Source of the DNA: Ecdyonurus torrentis
Lineage: Eukaryota > Arthropoda > Insecta > Ephemeroptera > Heptageniidae
Assembly (NCBI GenBank): GCA_949318235.1
Contig: OX439137.1
Location: 9,325,181 to 9,389,180 of the forward strand
Length of the DNA: 64,000 nt
Direction: 5' to 3'
Shown piece by piece: positions 45,384 to 57,382 of the stretch. The number at the start of each line of letters is the position of its first letter. The stretch's first letter is position 1. Position numbers and translations under genes: made by a program. A model generated the notes under the pieces. That model saw nothing but the letters and a program-made list of their open reading frames with translations. It ran no database searches and was not told the origin of the DNA.

Positions 45384-46135
45384 TTTCATAGAGTTCTACA
45401 TTTTAGCATTGAGTAGTAGCTTTGACCAATCATTCATAAAAAAAAAATATTGCAATGTGTAAGACTGCTTTTCATATAAATATATGCTATACCGTATTTT
45501 TCAAAATATTTTTTTCAATTAAAAAAATTATGGCAAGTGAAATCAGTGAAAGTATTAGAATTAAGAAGTAACGACCAAATTGCTGTGTGGAAAAATTGCT
45601 TTATATGTTAAGAAATGCTTGCTTTGTTGAGGGAAAAAAAAAAAAAAGAAAAAAAAAGAAAAGAAAAGAAAAGGAAAAAGGGAAAAAGTTTACTAACTAT
45701 TGTGATTTCGTTTATAGTTATATCCACCCCCACCCCCCCCCCCCCTACTCCTTCCCCCATTCTTTTAACCTTTTCATCTCCTCACCTATTGGAATACCTT
45801 AGCCAAGAGCATTGTAACTTGCTGCATACTTTTTGAGGAAATATAAACAGGCTGCCTTCTATTACAATGAAAAAAGGGTAGACAAATTTGTGATTAATTT
45901 TAAAATTATTATTATTAGGCTATTAGGTATTATTATTTGAAAGAAATTTGTATTTTGTTACATTAAGGCAGCTAAAATATCCACTTTGCACTTAAAATTG
46001 TAAGGGAGCTAGAAATAACTATAGATTATATTACTTTGATGAATGGGTGGATTGGCCATATGAGTAGGGCTGTGATTGTGACCCCCCCCCCCCCCCAGCC
46101 CCCTCAAGATTCAATGCAGACAAAGCCGTCAGTGT

Positions 46136-46583
46136 CAATAGTGTTGTTCTTAAGGGAGTAGGGGACCGACGTCAGCCATTAGACTCAAACTTCTCTCGTC
46201 AAAAAAATCTGAAATTTTGCACAATGATACTTCAGCTTGAGACAATTTCAAATATATAAAAATTTTGGGGGGTAACCGTGCAAATTAATTTTATATGATG
46301 TTTTGAAATTTTAAGCCCATAAGGCCCAATGTTAATTTCAATATTTTTCTTCTTTTTTTCGGGACGGTCAAAAATCATGAAATTTTTATCATGGCTAGTT
46401 GTGGCCCTTAGCTACAAAATGATATCAAATTTAGAACCAAAACACTTTCTAGTTTTTGAGATATAAGGTCGGTATCCTACTCCCTTAAACCCTATTTTCT
46501 TGGTACAAAAAAATGCACATTACTATTGAATAACCATCATTATTTTAGTAGTAGAAAACAGGGTTTACAAACAGCATTAATCT
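46136..46583 (+). mobile_element. MITE family B copy split by a TTAA element
   Basis: The left 18 bp (46136-46153) are TAATGCTGTTTG-like and end in TTAA. The rest resumes after the second TTAA with ACCCTATTTTCTTGG and ends TTTACAAACAGCATTAAT. Removing the insert with one TTAA restores a family B element, which proves the order of insertion. Confidence 0.75.
46154..46484. mobile_element. 331-bp piggyBac-like MITE with TTAA duplication
   Basis: Begins GGGAGTAGGGGACCGACGTC and ends AAGGTCGGTATCCTACTCCC, with TTAA at 46150-46153 and 46485-46488. The TTAA target and short inverted ends fit the piggyBac superfamily, although the terminal bases GGGAGTAGG differ from classical piggyBac. Non-coding. 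Confidence 0.75.
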
Positions 46584-46736
46584 GATCCGTTGATGATTTT
46601 CCTTAATATAGCCTACTTCTATTTAAACTGATACCTTAAAAAAATGTTTTGCAACTTTGAAATGCAGTTGCATATAACAGCATTGTTATTATTTACTTCC
46701 TCTGAAATTGTGTACTAGCAGCATTTTACATAAACC

Positions 46737-46905
46737 AAGAGTATATAAAGGAGAAACCAGCTAGGACTGTGTTTATAATCATTTTACTACCAAGATTTTC
46801 AACAAACTAAGGGATTCTTTTCTCTATGAGGTCCATGGATAGCTGTTTTCACCTATCCTTTTCTTTCAAATTTATCATACCTAAATGCAATGATATTTTT
46901 TCCCC
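46737..46905. mobile_element. Family E repeat
   Basis: GGAGAAACCAGCTAGGACTG on the left, and GGGATTCTTTTCTCTATGAG with CACCTATCC on the right, ending near TTATCATACCTAAATGCAAT. The arms are diverged. Confidence 0.5.
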
Positions 46906-47230
46906 CTCAATATTGCAAAAGTAATTTGATTTTTAAATGTATTTTTCTCCCTACATTTAATATTAACATAATTATGGTTTAAAACAGATATAATAATATT
47001 CTTGTACATACTGAAACTTTCTAGCTTTGTACTAATCAACTTTTCTATGCAGATCTCCTAATTTTTAATTTAGTGTATGTGATATTCACAGAAAATGTAT
47101 TTTGAAGTAAATATTCATTAGCAAATTCTCTAACTTGCTTGATGAATGTGCAACTTAAATTTTGGTACAAAATACAATATTATTTTAAGATATAAGTAAA
47201 ATATATAGGAAAAAAACATCGCGGTTGGTA

Positions 47231-47912
47231 TTAATTACGTTTAAAAAAATAATTAGAAAATAGTTGGTAGAGATTAGAGCACGCTGAATTGAAAATTAAT
47301 AAAACGCAAAAATTCTCTAATTTAAATAGTAAATTGGGACTAGGGATGCAAATCATTCTAGCTTGCGCTAGATAAAAATAGAAATAGACGTTAAAAGGGA
47401 TGAGGGGTATAGTGTCAATGTAAAATACGATATACCTAACATCTCACATTCTCACACTACATCAAAGGCACAACATTATAAAACAGCATCCGACTTACTC
47501 TTGGCCTCAGACCGGTTTCGTCTTTTACCTAGGACTCATCAGTAAGGCTCGGCAGAGAGCTCTGTACAGCTAGAGATGGCTCACACCACATCTGCCTGTC
47601 CCTGCAGCTGCCTAGGTAAAGGACGAAACCGGTCTAAGGCCAAGAGTAAGTCTGATGCTGTTTTATAATGTTGTGCCTTTGATGTAGTGTGAGAACGTGA
47701 GATGTTAGGTATATCGTATTTTACATTGACACTATACCCCTCATCCCTTTTAACGTCTATTCCTATTTTTATCTAGCGCAAGCTAGAATGATTTGCATCC
47801 CTAGTCCCAATTTACTATTTAAATTATAGAATTTTTGCGTTTTATTAATTTTCAATTCAACGTGCTCTAATCTGTACCAACTATTTTCTAATTATTTTTT
47901 TAAACGTAATTA
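47231..47912. mobile_element. 682-bp palindromic foldback element
   Basis: Two arms of about 303 bp (47231-47534 and 47610-47912) are inverted copies with few mismatches around a 75-bp loop. The outer end is TTAATTACGTTTAAAAAAAT. Inner landmarks are AAACCGGTCT and CTAGCGCAAGCTAG. The high arm identity suggests recent origin or gene conversion. Diverged pieces of the same end lie at about 16620-16665 and 26772-26835. Confidence 0.85.
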
Positions 47913-47921
47913 AGATATAAG

Positions 47922-48030
47922 TAATGCTGTTTGTAAACCCTGTTTTCTGCTACTAAAATGATGATCGGCTATGGTTAATCAAATGGAATGTGCATTTTTG
48001 TGGTGCAAACAGGATTTACAAACAGCATTA
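47922..48030. mobile_element. MITE family B copy
   Basis: TAATGCTGTTTGTAAACCCT at the left and AGGATTTACAAACAGCATTA at the right, 109 bp. It lies 10 bp after the palindromic element. Confidence 0.85.
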
Positions 48031-48280
48031 TTATTTGCTCCTTTCTAACTGTAAGTAGAGATTGCTTGGGTCAGATTTGGCCATTTTTCTTGAGATAGTC
48101 TATCAGCTAAACAAAGTAAATTTTCAAAATTTTCAAAATAATGAAGCAATCCCTACTTATAGAAATGGTAGTCTATTATATAAAATAGTACACAATTTTT
48201 AAAAATATTAATTCATAGCACATTGATATTCTTTATACATAAGCAGGTTCTTATGTATTTATCTTAATGTCACTGTATAT

Positions 48281-48512
48281 GGTATCTGGCCACTCTCTTG
48301 GTTGATTCATTACGTTGTTTAGGGGTCTTGCCATCCAATTGTAGTTTCAAAACTTAGTGACCAAAGTTAGCACATCCTAAAGTGCACATACAAGTTTGTT
48401 TGAAACTGATAAGAGGCTGAGGAATGAGCCCCAAAAAAGTGAGCAAAATGGTGCTCTCAATGTAAAAAAAAAAAAAAAAAAAAAACTTCAAACAAGAGGA
48501 TTATTTGATACC
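48281..48512 (+). mobile_element. MITE family D, copy 3 (degraded)
   Basis: GGTATCTGGCCACTCTCTTG, GGGGTCTTGCCATCCAATTG, TTAGTGACCAAAGTTAGCAC and AAGAGGCTGAGGAATGAGCC follow the family D order, ending AGAGGATTATTTGATACC. Confidence 0.7.
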
Positions 48513-49245
48513 ATACATAATTATGAAGAAAATGTTTATTTGTAGCCATTTATTTTGAAAAAGAATAAGTTTCAAAATAAACTATAAATAAATGGTAAAA
48601 ATATAAAGAAATTTATTAAAAGTATAAAATTATTTCTTTTTATTTTAGATTCATTTCCTATAATACCAAATTATTGTTAATAAATTATACCTATTATATA
48701 TAATAATATATCTTTATGAATAAAAATATTATGAATACACTACAATTAAAATATATTGCAAACAATTTATATTAGCCTATTATATTGGTAAATTACTATT
48801 TTAGTTTTAAAAAAAATCTAATTACAGATACTGTACTTAAGAGATAGCAAATTTTAATCATTTATATATATGCCTATAATATAGGCCTATACCTATATAT
48901 AAAGAAGAAATGAAATATTTAATTACATTTTTAACTCTAGAAAATTTTAAATTTATACAAGTATGCAATATTTTTTATGATTATTATTTTACTAAAAAGA
49001 ACGCCAATAAAATTATAAACCTAAAGATCTGTTCACACAAAACAATACTTGTACAACTTAAACAATTTGTTTGCTTAGAAATTGATTAGTGTTAAATGAA
49101 GATTTCATACTATCAAATTTATTACAAACTGAAAATATTGTTCCATTTGCACAGAATTTGGGTTTGATACTAAATACATTGCAATTAATATAAAAGGCAA
49201 TAAAATTTAAATTACTAATTGCATTTTTTTCTTTGTTTTAAGAAG
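48513..49245. other. Intergenic, no feature seen
   Basis: AT-rich sequence without gene or clear repeat. Confidence 0.4.
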
Positions 49246-49575
49246 CAATGTCCCTTACATGTCTTCCAACTCTTGGCTGATTTTTTAGACATGCTGTTTT
49301 AAATTTCCCTCTCTAGGGAACACTGCGATACACATGGGGGCAATTTGAACTATTATATGATAAGGATTGATAAGGCTGACTAAAGGTCAGAAACAATATA
49401 ATGTATGATGTAAACAGAGACAACTACTCGGAATTCTTGCGCTCAGGTGACAACAAGACCTCAAACCTTTGTAAAGCAGTATTAGTAATATAGTAGTTTT
49501 GGCTGCCAATCACGGCGCTAGTGTAAAAGCTTGTCTACAAATTTATACAGGGAGTCGGAAGATATGTAAGGGACA
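49246..49575. mobile_element. 330-bp MITE family M
   Basis: CAATGTCCCTTACATGTCTT at the left and AAGATATGTAAGGGACATTG at the right are near-perfect inverted ends. The interior is not palindromic. A degraded copy lies at 31605. Confidence 0.85.
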
Positions 49576-49835
49576 TTGTTTAAAAATATTAATTTCTGCA
49601 TTGCTTCACTGCAAAGTTTTTCAATGCATGAAGCATCCAAACTTAAATATTTCAATTGGAGATTCATTTAAATAGATTAAGGGAAAAGTATAGACACTGA
49701 GATATTTTTTTTACTGCATTGCTTCATAGAAATATAATGTTTTTATATATGGAGCAATATATTAATTAGTCTCTATCTGAATGCATTGTTCTGTCATAAA
49801 ACATTAAAATATGATTTTATATATGAGTACAATGT

Positions 49836-52800
49836 TTAAAATCCAAGTAGAGCTGGATGTGTACGACGTTTATTTTTATCTTTTTTCTCACGGATACAAC
49901 GTACTTTAAGATTTGTATGATTGGCATTACCCACAATTTCAAGACCTTTCTTATTAGCAAGATTGAGAAGAGCATAAAATTGAGTGGTAGAACTACAATT
50001 TTCTCGGAGCTTTTCTGGAAGATGGGAGCTTAAGTCAGTAAATGTCCATTCTTTGTTGGCGGCTACCTCAGCCTAGAACATGGGAAATAAAAATATTTAA
50101 CACTGTGACATTGGTTTTTTAATACAAAAAATAATAATAATTAAAAAAAAAAAAAAAAAAAAAAGATAATAGAATTGATAATCACAAAGTTTATTATTAT
50201 TATTATTATTTTACCTTTATTATGATAAAATTAATTACTGTACTGTACAGCAAGTTTTATTAAAAATGGGACTCAAAGGATTTTACGTATTTTTACTGCA
50301 CCAATACAAGTCGATTAATAACAATAAGAGAGGTGTTCACTGCTGCACTTCTCCACCTTTTACTTGCCTTCTATCAAAGCAATTGCCCACCCATTGTTCC
50401 TTCTCTCTTGTTTGCATGATTTTTACTCATCGCCTTGGACGATTTGTTTCCTGTCTTGCCCAATCCGATCATCAAAATGATAGAAGACAAGTAAAAGGTA
50501 GAAAAGTGCAGCAGTGAACACTTCTCTTATTGTTATTCATCGACTAGTATTGGTGCAGTAAAAATACGTAAAATCCTTTGTGTCCCATTTTTAATAAAGC
50601 TTGCTATACTGTCACTTTATTTTAAAGACAAATTAAGAAAAATATATAGTCTGGTAAAAATAATTGGAAATAATAGTGGAAACCGGCAAGGACTTTATTA
50701 TAGGAAAGCAGTGTGTGATAGTTCACTAAAAATCTTGCTAGGACAGAGACAAATGGATAGCTTTTGGCAAAGACTCCAAAATGAACAAGTATGAGCCTGT
50801 TTTGATCCTTACAGACTTTAAGAAACTGCACTGTGGCTAGCAAGATTTCATCACTTTACTATGGTAAAGTTCTTTCTAGTTTTCTCCATCTTTATACATT
50901 TAATATTTAACTGACACAAAATGAAAGTAAAAATTAACATTTATATAAATGACAACACTCACCTCCTGTGAACTCTTGTTCTCCTTGTCTACTTCCACGC
51001 CAGTTTCACCCTCCATTTGCTTCCATAAGAGAGCCTCTAGTTGTCTCATATTAACTCCTCGTGCTACCTTCCATACTGGTGCCACCGTGTTAACTGCCTG
51101 TAAGAAAACAAAACAAGAACAAAAACATTATCTTTATTGAAATACTAGAAAAGAATGATTATACAAAACTGGAAATTTCTTATAAAAAGAAATGAGAGGT
51201 ACTAAAGCTTGTTTCAACAACAACAACAACAACAACAAAAAAGTTGCGGTTATTTCTAAAATTCTTAAGTTGACTTTCTACGTTTTCTACTTTATGATAT
51301 GTCATTTAAACTTAAATAATAACAACCACCTACTGGACAATTAAAAAATAAAAACAATAATAATAATGCAAGATCTGCAACCATCAGATAACAGTAACAG
51401 AAATCAACACAAAGCTTCATGAAAAAAAAAAGAAAAAAAAAATGCAGTTTAAATTTTCACATTTATGGAGTTTCTTTATCTTTAAGGATCACTGCATTAA
51501 AAAAAAAATCAACAATTTTGCTTCTACAACCTATAGTTAAATCACCACAAATCCTCATTTCCAGAACTATCACTGAAATACCATACTTGATTCTACATGA
51601 CCTTTTTTTTTTTTTTACAAAACTGCCTGTTTTTTGCATTCCCTCTCCTTCTATTAAAGAATCAAAAGAGCAGGTACATAATAGGGGATAAAAAAAATTA
51701 TTAAACTTACATTAGCAGGTAAAGGCACAAGCATGCTCTCTCTAAATATGTCTATGTTAGGAGAAGTATTTCCTGGTATACTGGAGCTTCCAAATAAGTT
51801 GTTGAAGTCCTCTCCATTGTCTAGCAGATCATCAGCATTGTAATCATCACCATCATCATCACTAGCAACCATTTTCTGTACAAAATCAGGAAATATTTAA
51901 TAAAAGTTACACGGGGGTTAAAAAGATAAGACTTGATTTAATTAACAAGTCTACTAGTTTTAAAACTATCTTCTTTCATTTTCAATAAAGGTGAGTTTCT
52001 TATCACTATCAGATATTAACTTTGATGAAAATTGAAGAAGCGGTTTTTGGAACTAATAGATTCATATGAGAGATGCATTTTCTTCTTCTTCCCAATGATT
52101 TAAAAATTCCAATTTAAAAATTCAAAATTAAGAGAAAGGATACAAGAGATTGAAGAGATACCCTATAGTTTGGTGAAATTTTGCTAGTAAAGATATCAGA
52201 AAAACATTATAACCTCTGTGCTAGCAAAATTTAACTGTGAGACATTTCTTCAATATAGTGAAGTGTAAAAGCTCTTGCTGGTTTTCCTTTTATTAATTTA
52301 CTTTTATCAAAGCTAACCACAGTGGTTTATTTTCCTTAATTTATCGCATTTTAAATCTTAATTTTAAACTTTTAATTTAACTCAGTAAATAGGATAATAA
52401 TTTATACATACCTCTTGAGGGTAGGGGCAGTAGTTTTGTGCATCATTTTCATTGTCATAGTCAAATGGCACCCCATGAGATGGCGTCTTGTCCAGGTGGT
52501 GTCCTCTAGGTAGTCGAGGGTCAGGGATACGCAGGGGGTAGCACAAACCAACCCTAGTGTCAAATATATATACCACATTATACTGCTGTTGATTCTTGAA
52601 TAGTTAATTACAATTAATTTTTTATTTAGCCTTATTGCATGCTTCACAGGCGCACATTTTTTTTTTCTCCACAGCGTGATTATTTTCTGGTTATTTTCTT
52701 GTACTGTGCTTATTTATAATTTTATTATTATTGTAGTGAGTGTATCTCTTTCAAACAGTTTAATAAAATACTTATTTTAGTATTCTTTAGGGAGCAAATA

Positions 52801-54955
52801 TCAAATTTTGACTTATATTTAACTCTTTTAATTATACGTGCACAGAATTTGTGGCATTTTTTAATATATTTTTGTTATAACAAATTTTATTATAATGAAG
52901 TGGCAATTCCCTAACACCCTTGAATTGTGGTATAAAGAGTTTTGCTGTATAATTCATGTAGAACCAAAAAGTGAGTGAACAGATTAATATTAATATTTTT
53001 AATTATGTATAGAAACAGATACTATACTTGTGTTAACTGCGTCATAAAGATTTTCACCTTACTATGGACTTTATCAAGGTGGAGGGGCTGGTTAGTTTTT
53101 CCTAGTTTTTTATTCTTTCCATTAATAATATAATATCGATGTTTGCCCATCAAAGTGAACAAACTACACTTCACAAATTTCACATAAAATGAACGATCTG
53201 CGTTTGGCGCTTCTACACGTTTTAACATGAGAACTAGATGGAGGAACTTGGCATTTGTAAAGTGTAGTTTGTTCACTTTGACAAGTAAGCATCGATATGC
53301 AAATCAAAATGGTTAATTTATTTCCCAATTAATTATTATAATAATAAGTTTGACTTACTCTAACATATTAGGTTCTTCTGTTTGCATGTTAACCAATTCA
53401 TCATCAGTTTCACAAGGTAGCAGGTAACGATCTCTGTTCCAGCGTACCATGGTTTCTCTAGCAAGATACGTCTTAGCTCTGCTTTTCTCTAGCTTGGTAA
53501 GGTCAACAGTGGCTTCAAAGTCAATTGGAAGAATTTCAACAGCTTTGCGTTGAGTAGATGGTACTGGATTGGCTGTAATGTAAAATGTAAATAACCATTT
53601 AAGCATTTGATGAAAAAAAATTTTTAACGCTAAATACAGTATTTGGAATAAAAACAAATAAACAAACATAGCCAAGTAGTCATGGGGGAAACATTGAAAA
53701 CGGTACAATTTTGAACATCTCTGAGAGACACACTTTTAAAATACTTGAGTATACGCTATTAATATTATCTATGTATTAACGAAGAGGGTGAATCTCTTGG
53801 TGAGGAAATAGTCAAAAGAGGAACTTTATTTTTACTATCATTCTTACTAATATGTATATTAAGGAAAATAAACCATCGCGGTTTATTTAAGTTATTTATA
53901 TCCAGCAAAACAAATAGGTATGTACTACAATTTTCATATGAACTTGAATAAACTTTAAAAATATTTGTTGCTAAAAAAAAAAAGGGAAAGGAAGGGAAAG
54001 AAATAAAATGAAAAGAAGTTATTTAAAGGTGCTTAAGAATGATTGTTCAATGTTACACCCCTAAAGGTATAAATATCTTACCAACTCGCACAGTAGGTTT
54101 TTTATATTTCCAATAGTCAGGCCCATACAATCTAGGTAAATTGTCCTTGTCATTCAGATAGTACATAGAAGGATGTAGTGTAGGTAGTTGGGCTGTAAAT
54201 ATTGAGTCATCGATGATACCATTCACATGTTCCATAGTACGCTGATTGCAAGCAGCAATCTCTTCGACTGTAACAGAAAATATGAATTTTAAAATGCATT
54301 CTGATTGCCATAAAGCTCAAGACAGCGGTAATTTCTTATTGCACTTTAGGCTCCGCCCCTGGGATAGCGTCTATAAAGTTGACACAGGCCAAACTCTTAT
54401 TGCTGTGATAAGAAAAGGGATAAGCTGTCCTAGGCTTAAGTATCCAAGGCATAAAGGTTACAAATCACTTTTAAAAGAAAGGGGTTCAAAATTGAGTGCA
54501 GGTTAGTTCTAGGTTATCAGCTCTTTACTTAGAATACCTGCGATCTTTTTCACTGGCTTCATGTCACTCATTATAAAATAGTTGCTAATGTCATTAGAGT
54601 CGTTTTTAACTTTTTTTTCCCGCGCCACAAAAAATGTGCAATATATTTGAATAACTATAGTTGATCATCATTTTAGTAGAAGAAAACAGGGTTTACGAAC
54701 ATTTTGCAAGAATGTTCAAAATATGATGGGAACAACATTCTTGAAAATATAACGACAATACCAACATCATTTTAATTAAAGCAAACTACCTATATTAACA
54801 GTTTCCACTTCAAGCATGATTGACCCATAAGAAGAAAACTAAGCAATGGATCAACAACAAAAAAGTTTCTTCCATAACAACATAACAACACATGTAAATG
54901 TGAGGTTTTTAACAATTCTTATAACAATCAAACAAAACAAAACAAAACAAAGCAA

Positions 54956-54997
<42 letters not shown>

Positions 54998-55752
54998 CAC
55001 CTTGCTTGTAGGAAAAACCATTAATAGGCCTATAGTTTGCTTTAATTTTAACTAGTGATAAGACGTCAATACAAAGATCTGCAGGTGTTACGAGCAGAGG
55101 TTCCAACCTATCACTTACCTATACTTAGTTTGAAGACTTTCTTTTGACAGCAACATGCCTTTTAATGACATGTTTGTCATTCAGATAACAGAAAATTAAT
55201 TTAAAAAAATTAGGGATTTGAGTAAACATACCAACTGTATTGTCATCAAAGTCTGGAGCATCTTCAAAAGCCCCAGCATCATCAAAGTCAAAGTTATCCT
55301 TGGAGAGAGTTATACGACGTAGTGACTTGCGTGGGGACAAAGGATGAGTACTTTCCCTTGTGGTACGTACAGTACTTGTCATAGTCGGGCGCTTAAATTT
55401 GAAATCACTAAGTGATGGCACCAAACTTTGAGCTTTTTCTGTAACAATAAAAACAAGCAAATACGGTACAATTATTAGCTATTTAAAAACCATGAAATAA
55501 ATAACAGCAATTAAATTACAGTAAAAATATAAGAAGACGAAAAATTAGTCACCCTCAATATTATTTACTTTTACTGAAAACCAGAGAATATCTTTACTTA
55601 AGTGTGTACTAAAACTATTTTACAAGTTTGAAACATGGCAGTGGAAGTTTTATGCAACATGTTATTTCTAAAAACTATTTAAAGTTGTCATCATAGGAAC
55701 GGATTGCAATTTTTTGGGCTTAACAATTGAAATAATAAAGCAGGAGGGGGGG

Positions 55753-55803
<51 letters not shown>

Positions 55804-56687
55804 TTGCCATACCATGCCATCCCACCACTCCGTGCCATCCATGAATGCCCTAACACTTTTAAGTTAACTGCTCATTTAGGGTGTAAGCTACTTACAAATA
55901 CACTTACATGCATAAGTTCAAATATCTCTGAAATTTAGCTTAATGTACAAGTGCAATTTTTAAGCTGCTTAAAAATCTATCGCACTACCTACCTAGTTTT
56001 ATTATTAATTTTAAAACTGCAATGATTTTTACTTACTGTTACTACAAATATTAAATTATATCTAAGCTTACCATGTAATTTTGGAGGAGATATTTTGACA
56101 GTCGCATGATCAGGAATGCTTTCCAAAATCTGACGCCTCATCTCCGACACAGCTCCATTACGACTACGTTCAGTGAATGTGAAAGAATCCAGACTCTCAT
56201 CCATCATGTTGCCAACGATTGGGAACAATTTGTTCCGAGGTACCATTTTAGACATATCTAAAGTATTTTCAGATATATCTCTGGCAAGAACATTGGATTT
56301 TACCTGTAATCATACATTTTGAACAAATATAAGTACAAGTTGCTTTGAGAGATCAGAGCATTTTCTTAGCCTTGTTTCATGTCGTTTGCCTGATGAATTG
56401 TATGCACAATTCTTTGAAAGTTGCAAAAGATATGTAACTTTTAAAGATTTGATAGAAAAGCACATAGGGTTTGGAAAATTATAAAATGGGGGACAGTTTA
56501 AGCTTCCATTTCTCAATTTTTCAAATCTATCAGTGTTTTTCTCTAAAGCTTTTAATCAATCAGTTATCACATCACAAAGGCAATTTTTCTTAATGGCACA
56601 TTGTAATTTGCTTCTAATGACACATTATAATTGCTACACTACTGTATTTATTTTGATGCCATTAACAACAACGCCAAAGTTAAGTTG

Positions 56688-56747
<60 letters not shown>

Positions 56748-57315
56748 TTATTATTATTTTTACTTACTGACAGCTATTACATTTTTATAATACCGTAATT
56801 AGCTTTTCATAGGAACAAAGTTAGAAACAAATCGTTGGCTTAAAGTGCAAGTAGTGTGTCATACATAAAAAAAAAAAAAAAAAAGTTTAATGCTATTTTG
56901 AGGGTCAAAATTCTATAAACAAAAATTGAGTTGTACAACACTTGCACTCTAAGCCAACAAAATGTCAATTAACTGTCATTCATTTAGGCACAGCACAATA
57001 ACACAAAATGACAATTAACTCTTACCCTTTTCTTTTTCTTCTGCTTCTTCTTTTTCTCGTTATTTCCATCTTCCTCTCCAAAGTTGTCATCTTGTGCATC
57101 TGCATTTTGTGCACCTTTCTTGTTCATCATCGACATAGACATAGCAAACTCTGCAAGATTGCCTGCGACGTGGTCCACACGAGCTGCGTAAATCTTTGTA
57201 CCAGCATCGAGAGAACATCCTGCAAGCTGAAATCAAATCAAATATTAGATGAATAAAAGTTGGTTCAAATTACTATGCTATATTCACAGTTTTTTCTAGC
57301 CCTTTCCTTTCCTTT

Positions 57316-57382
<67 letters not shown>

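Noticed and set aside
50266..50517. 83-codon open frame
   Set aside because: Lies entirely within a foldback MITE and has no protein resemblance.
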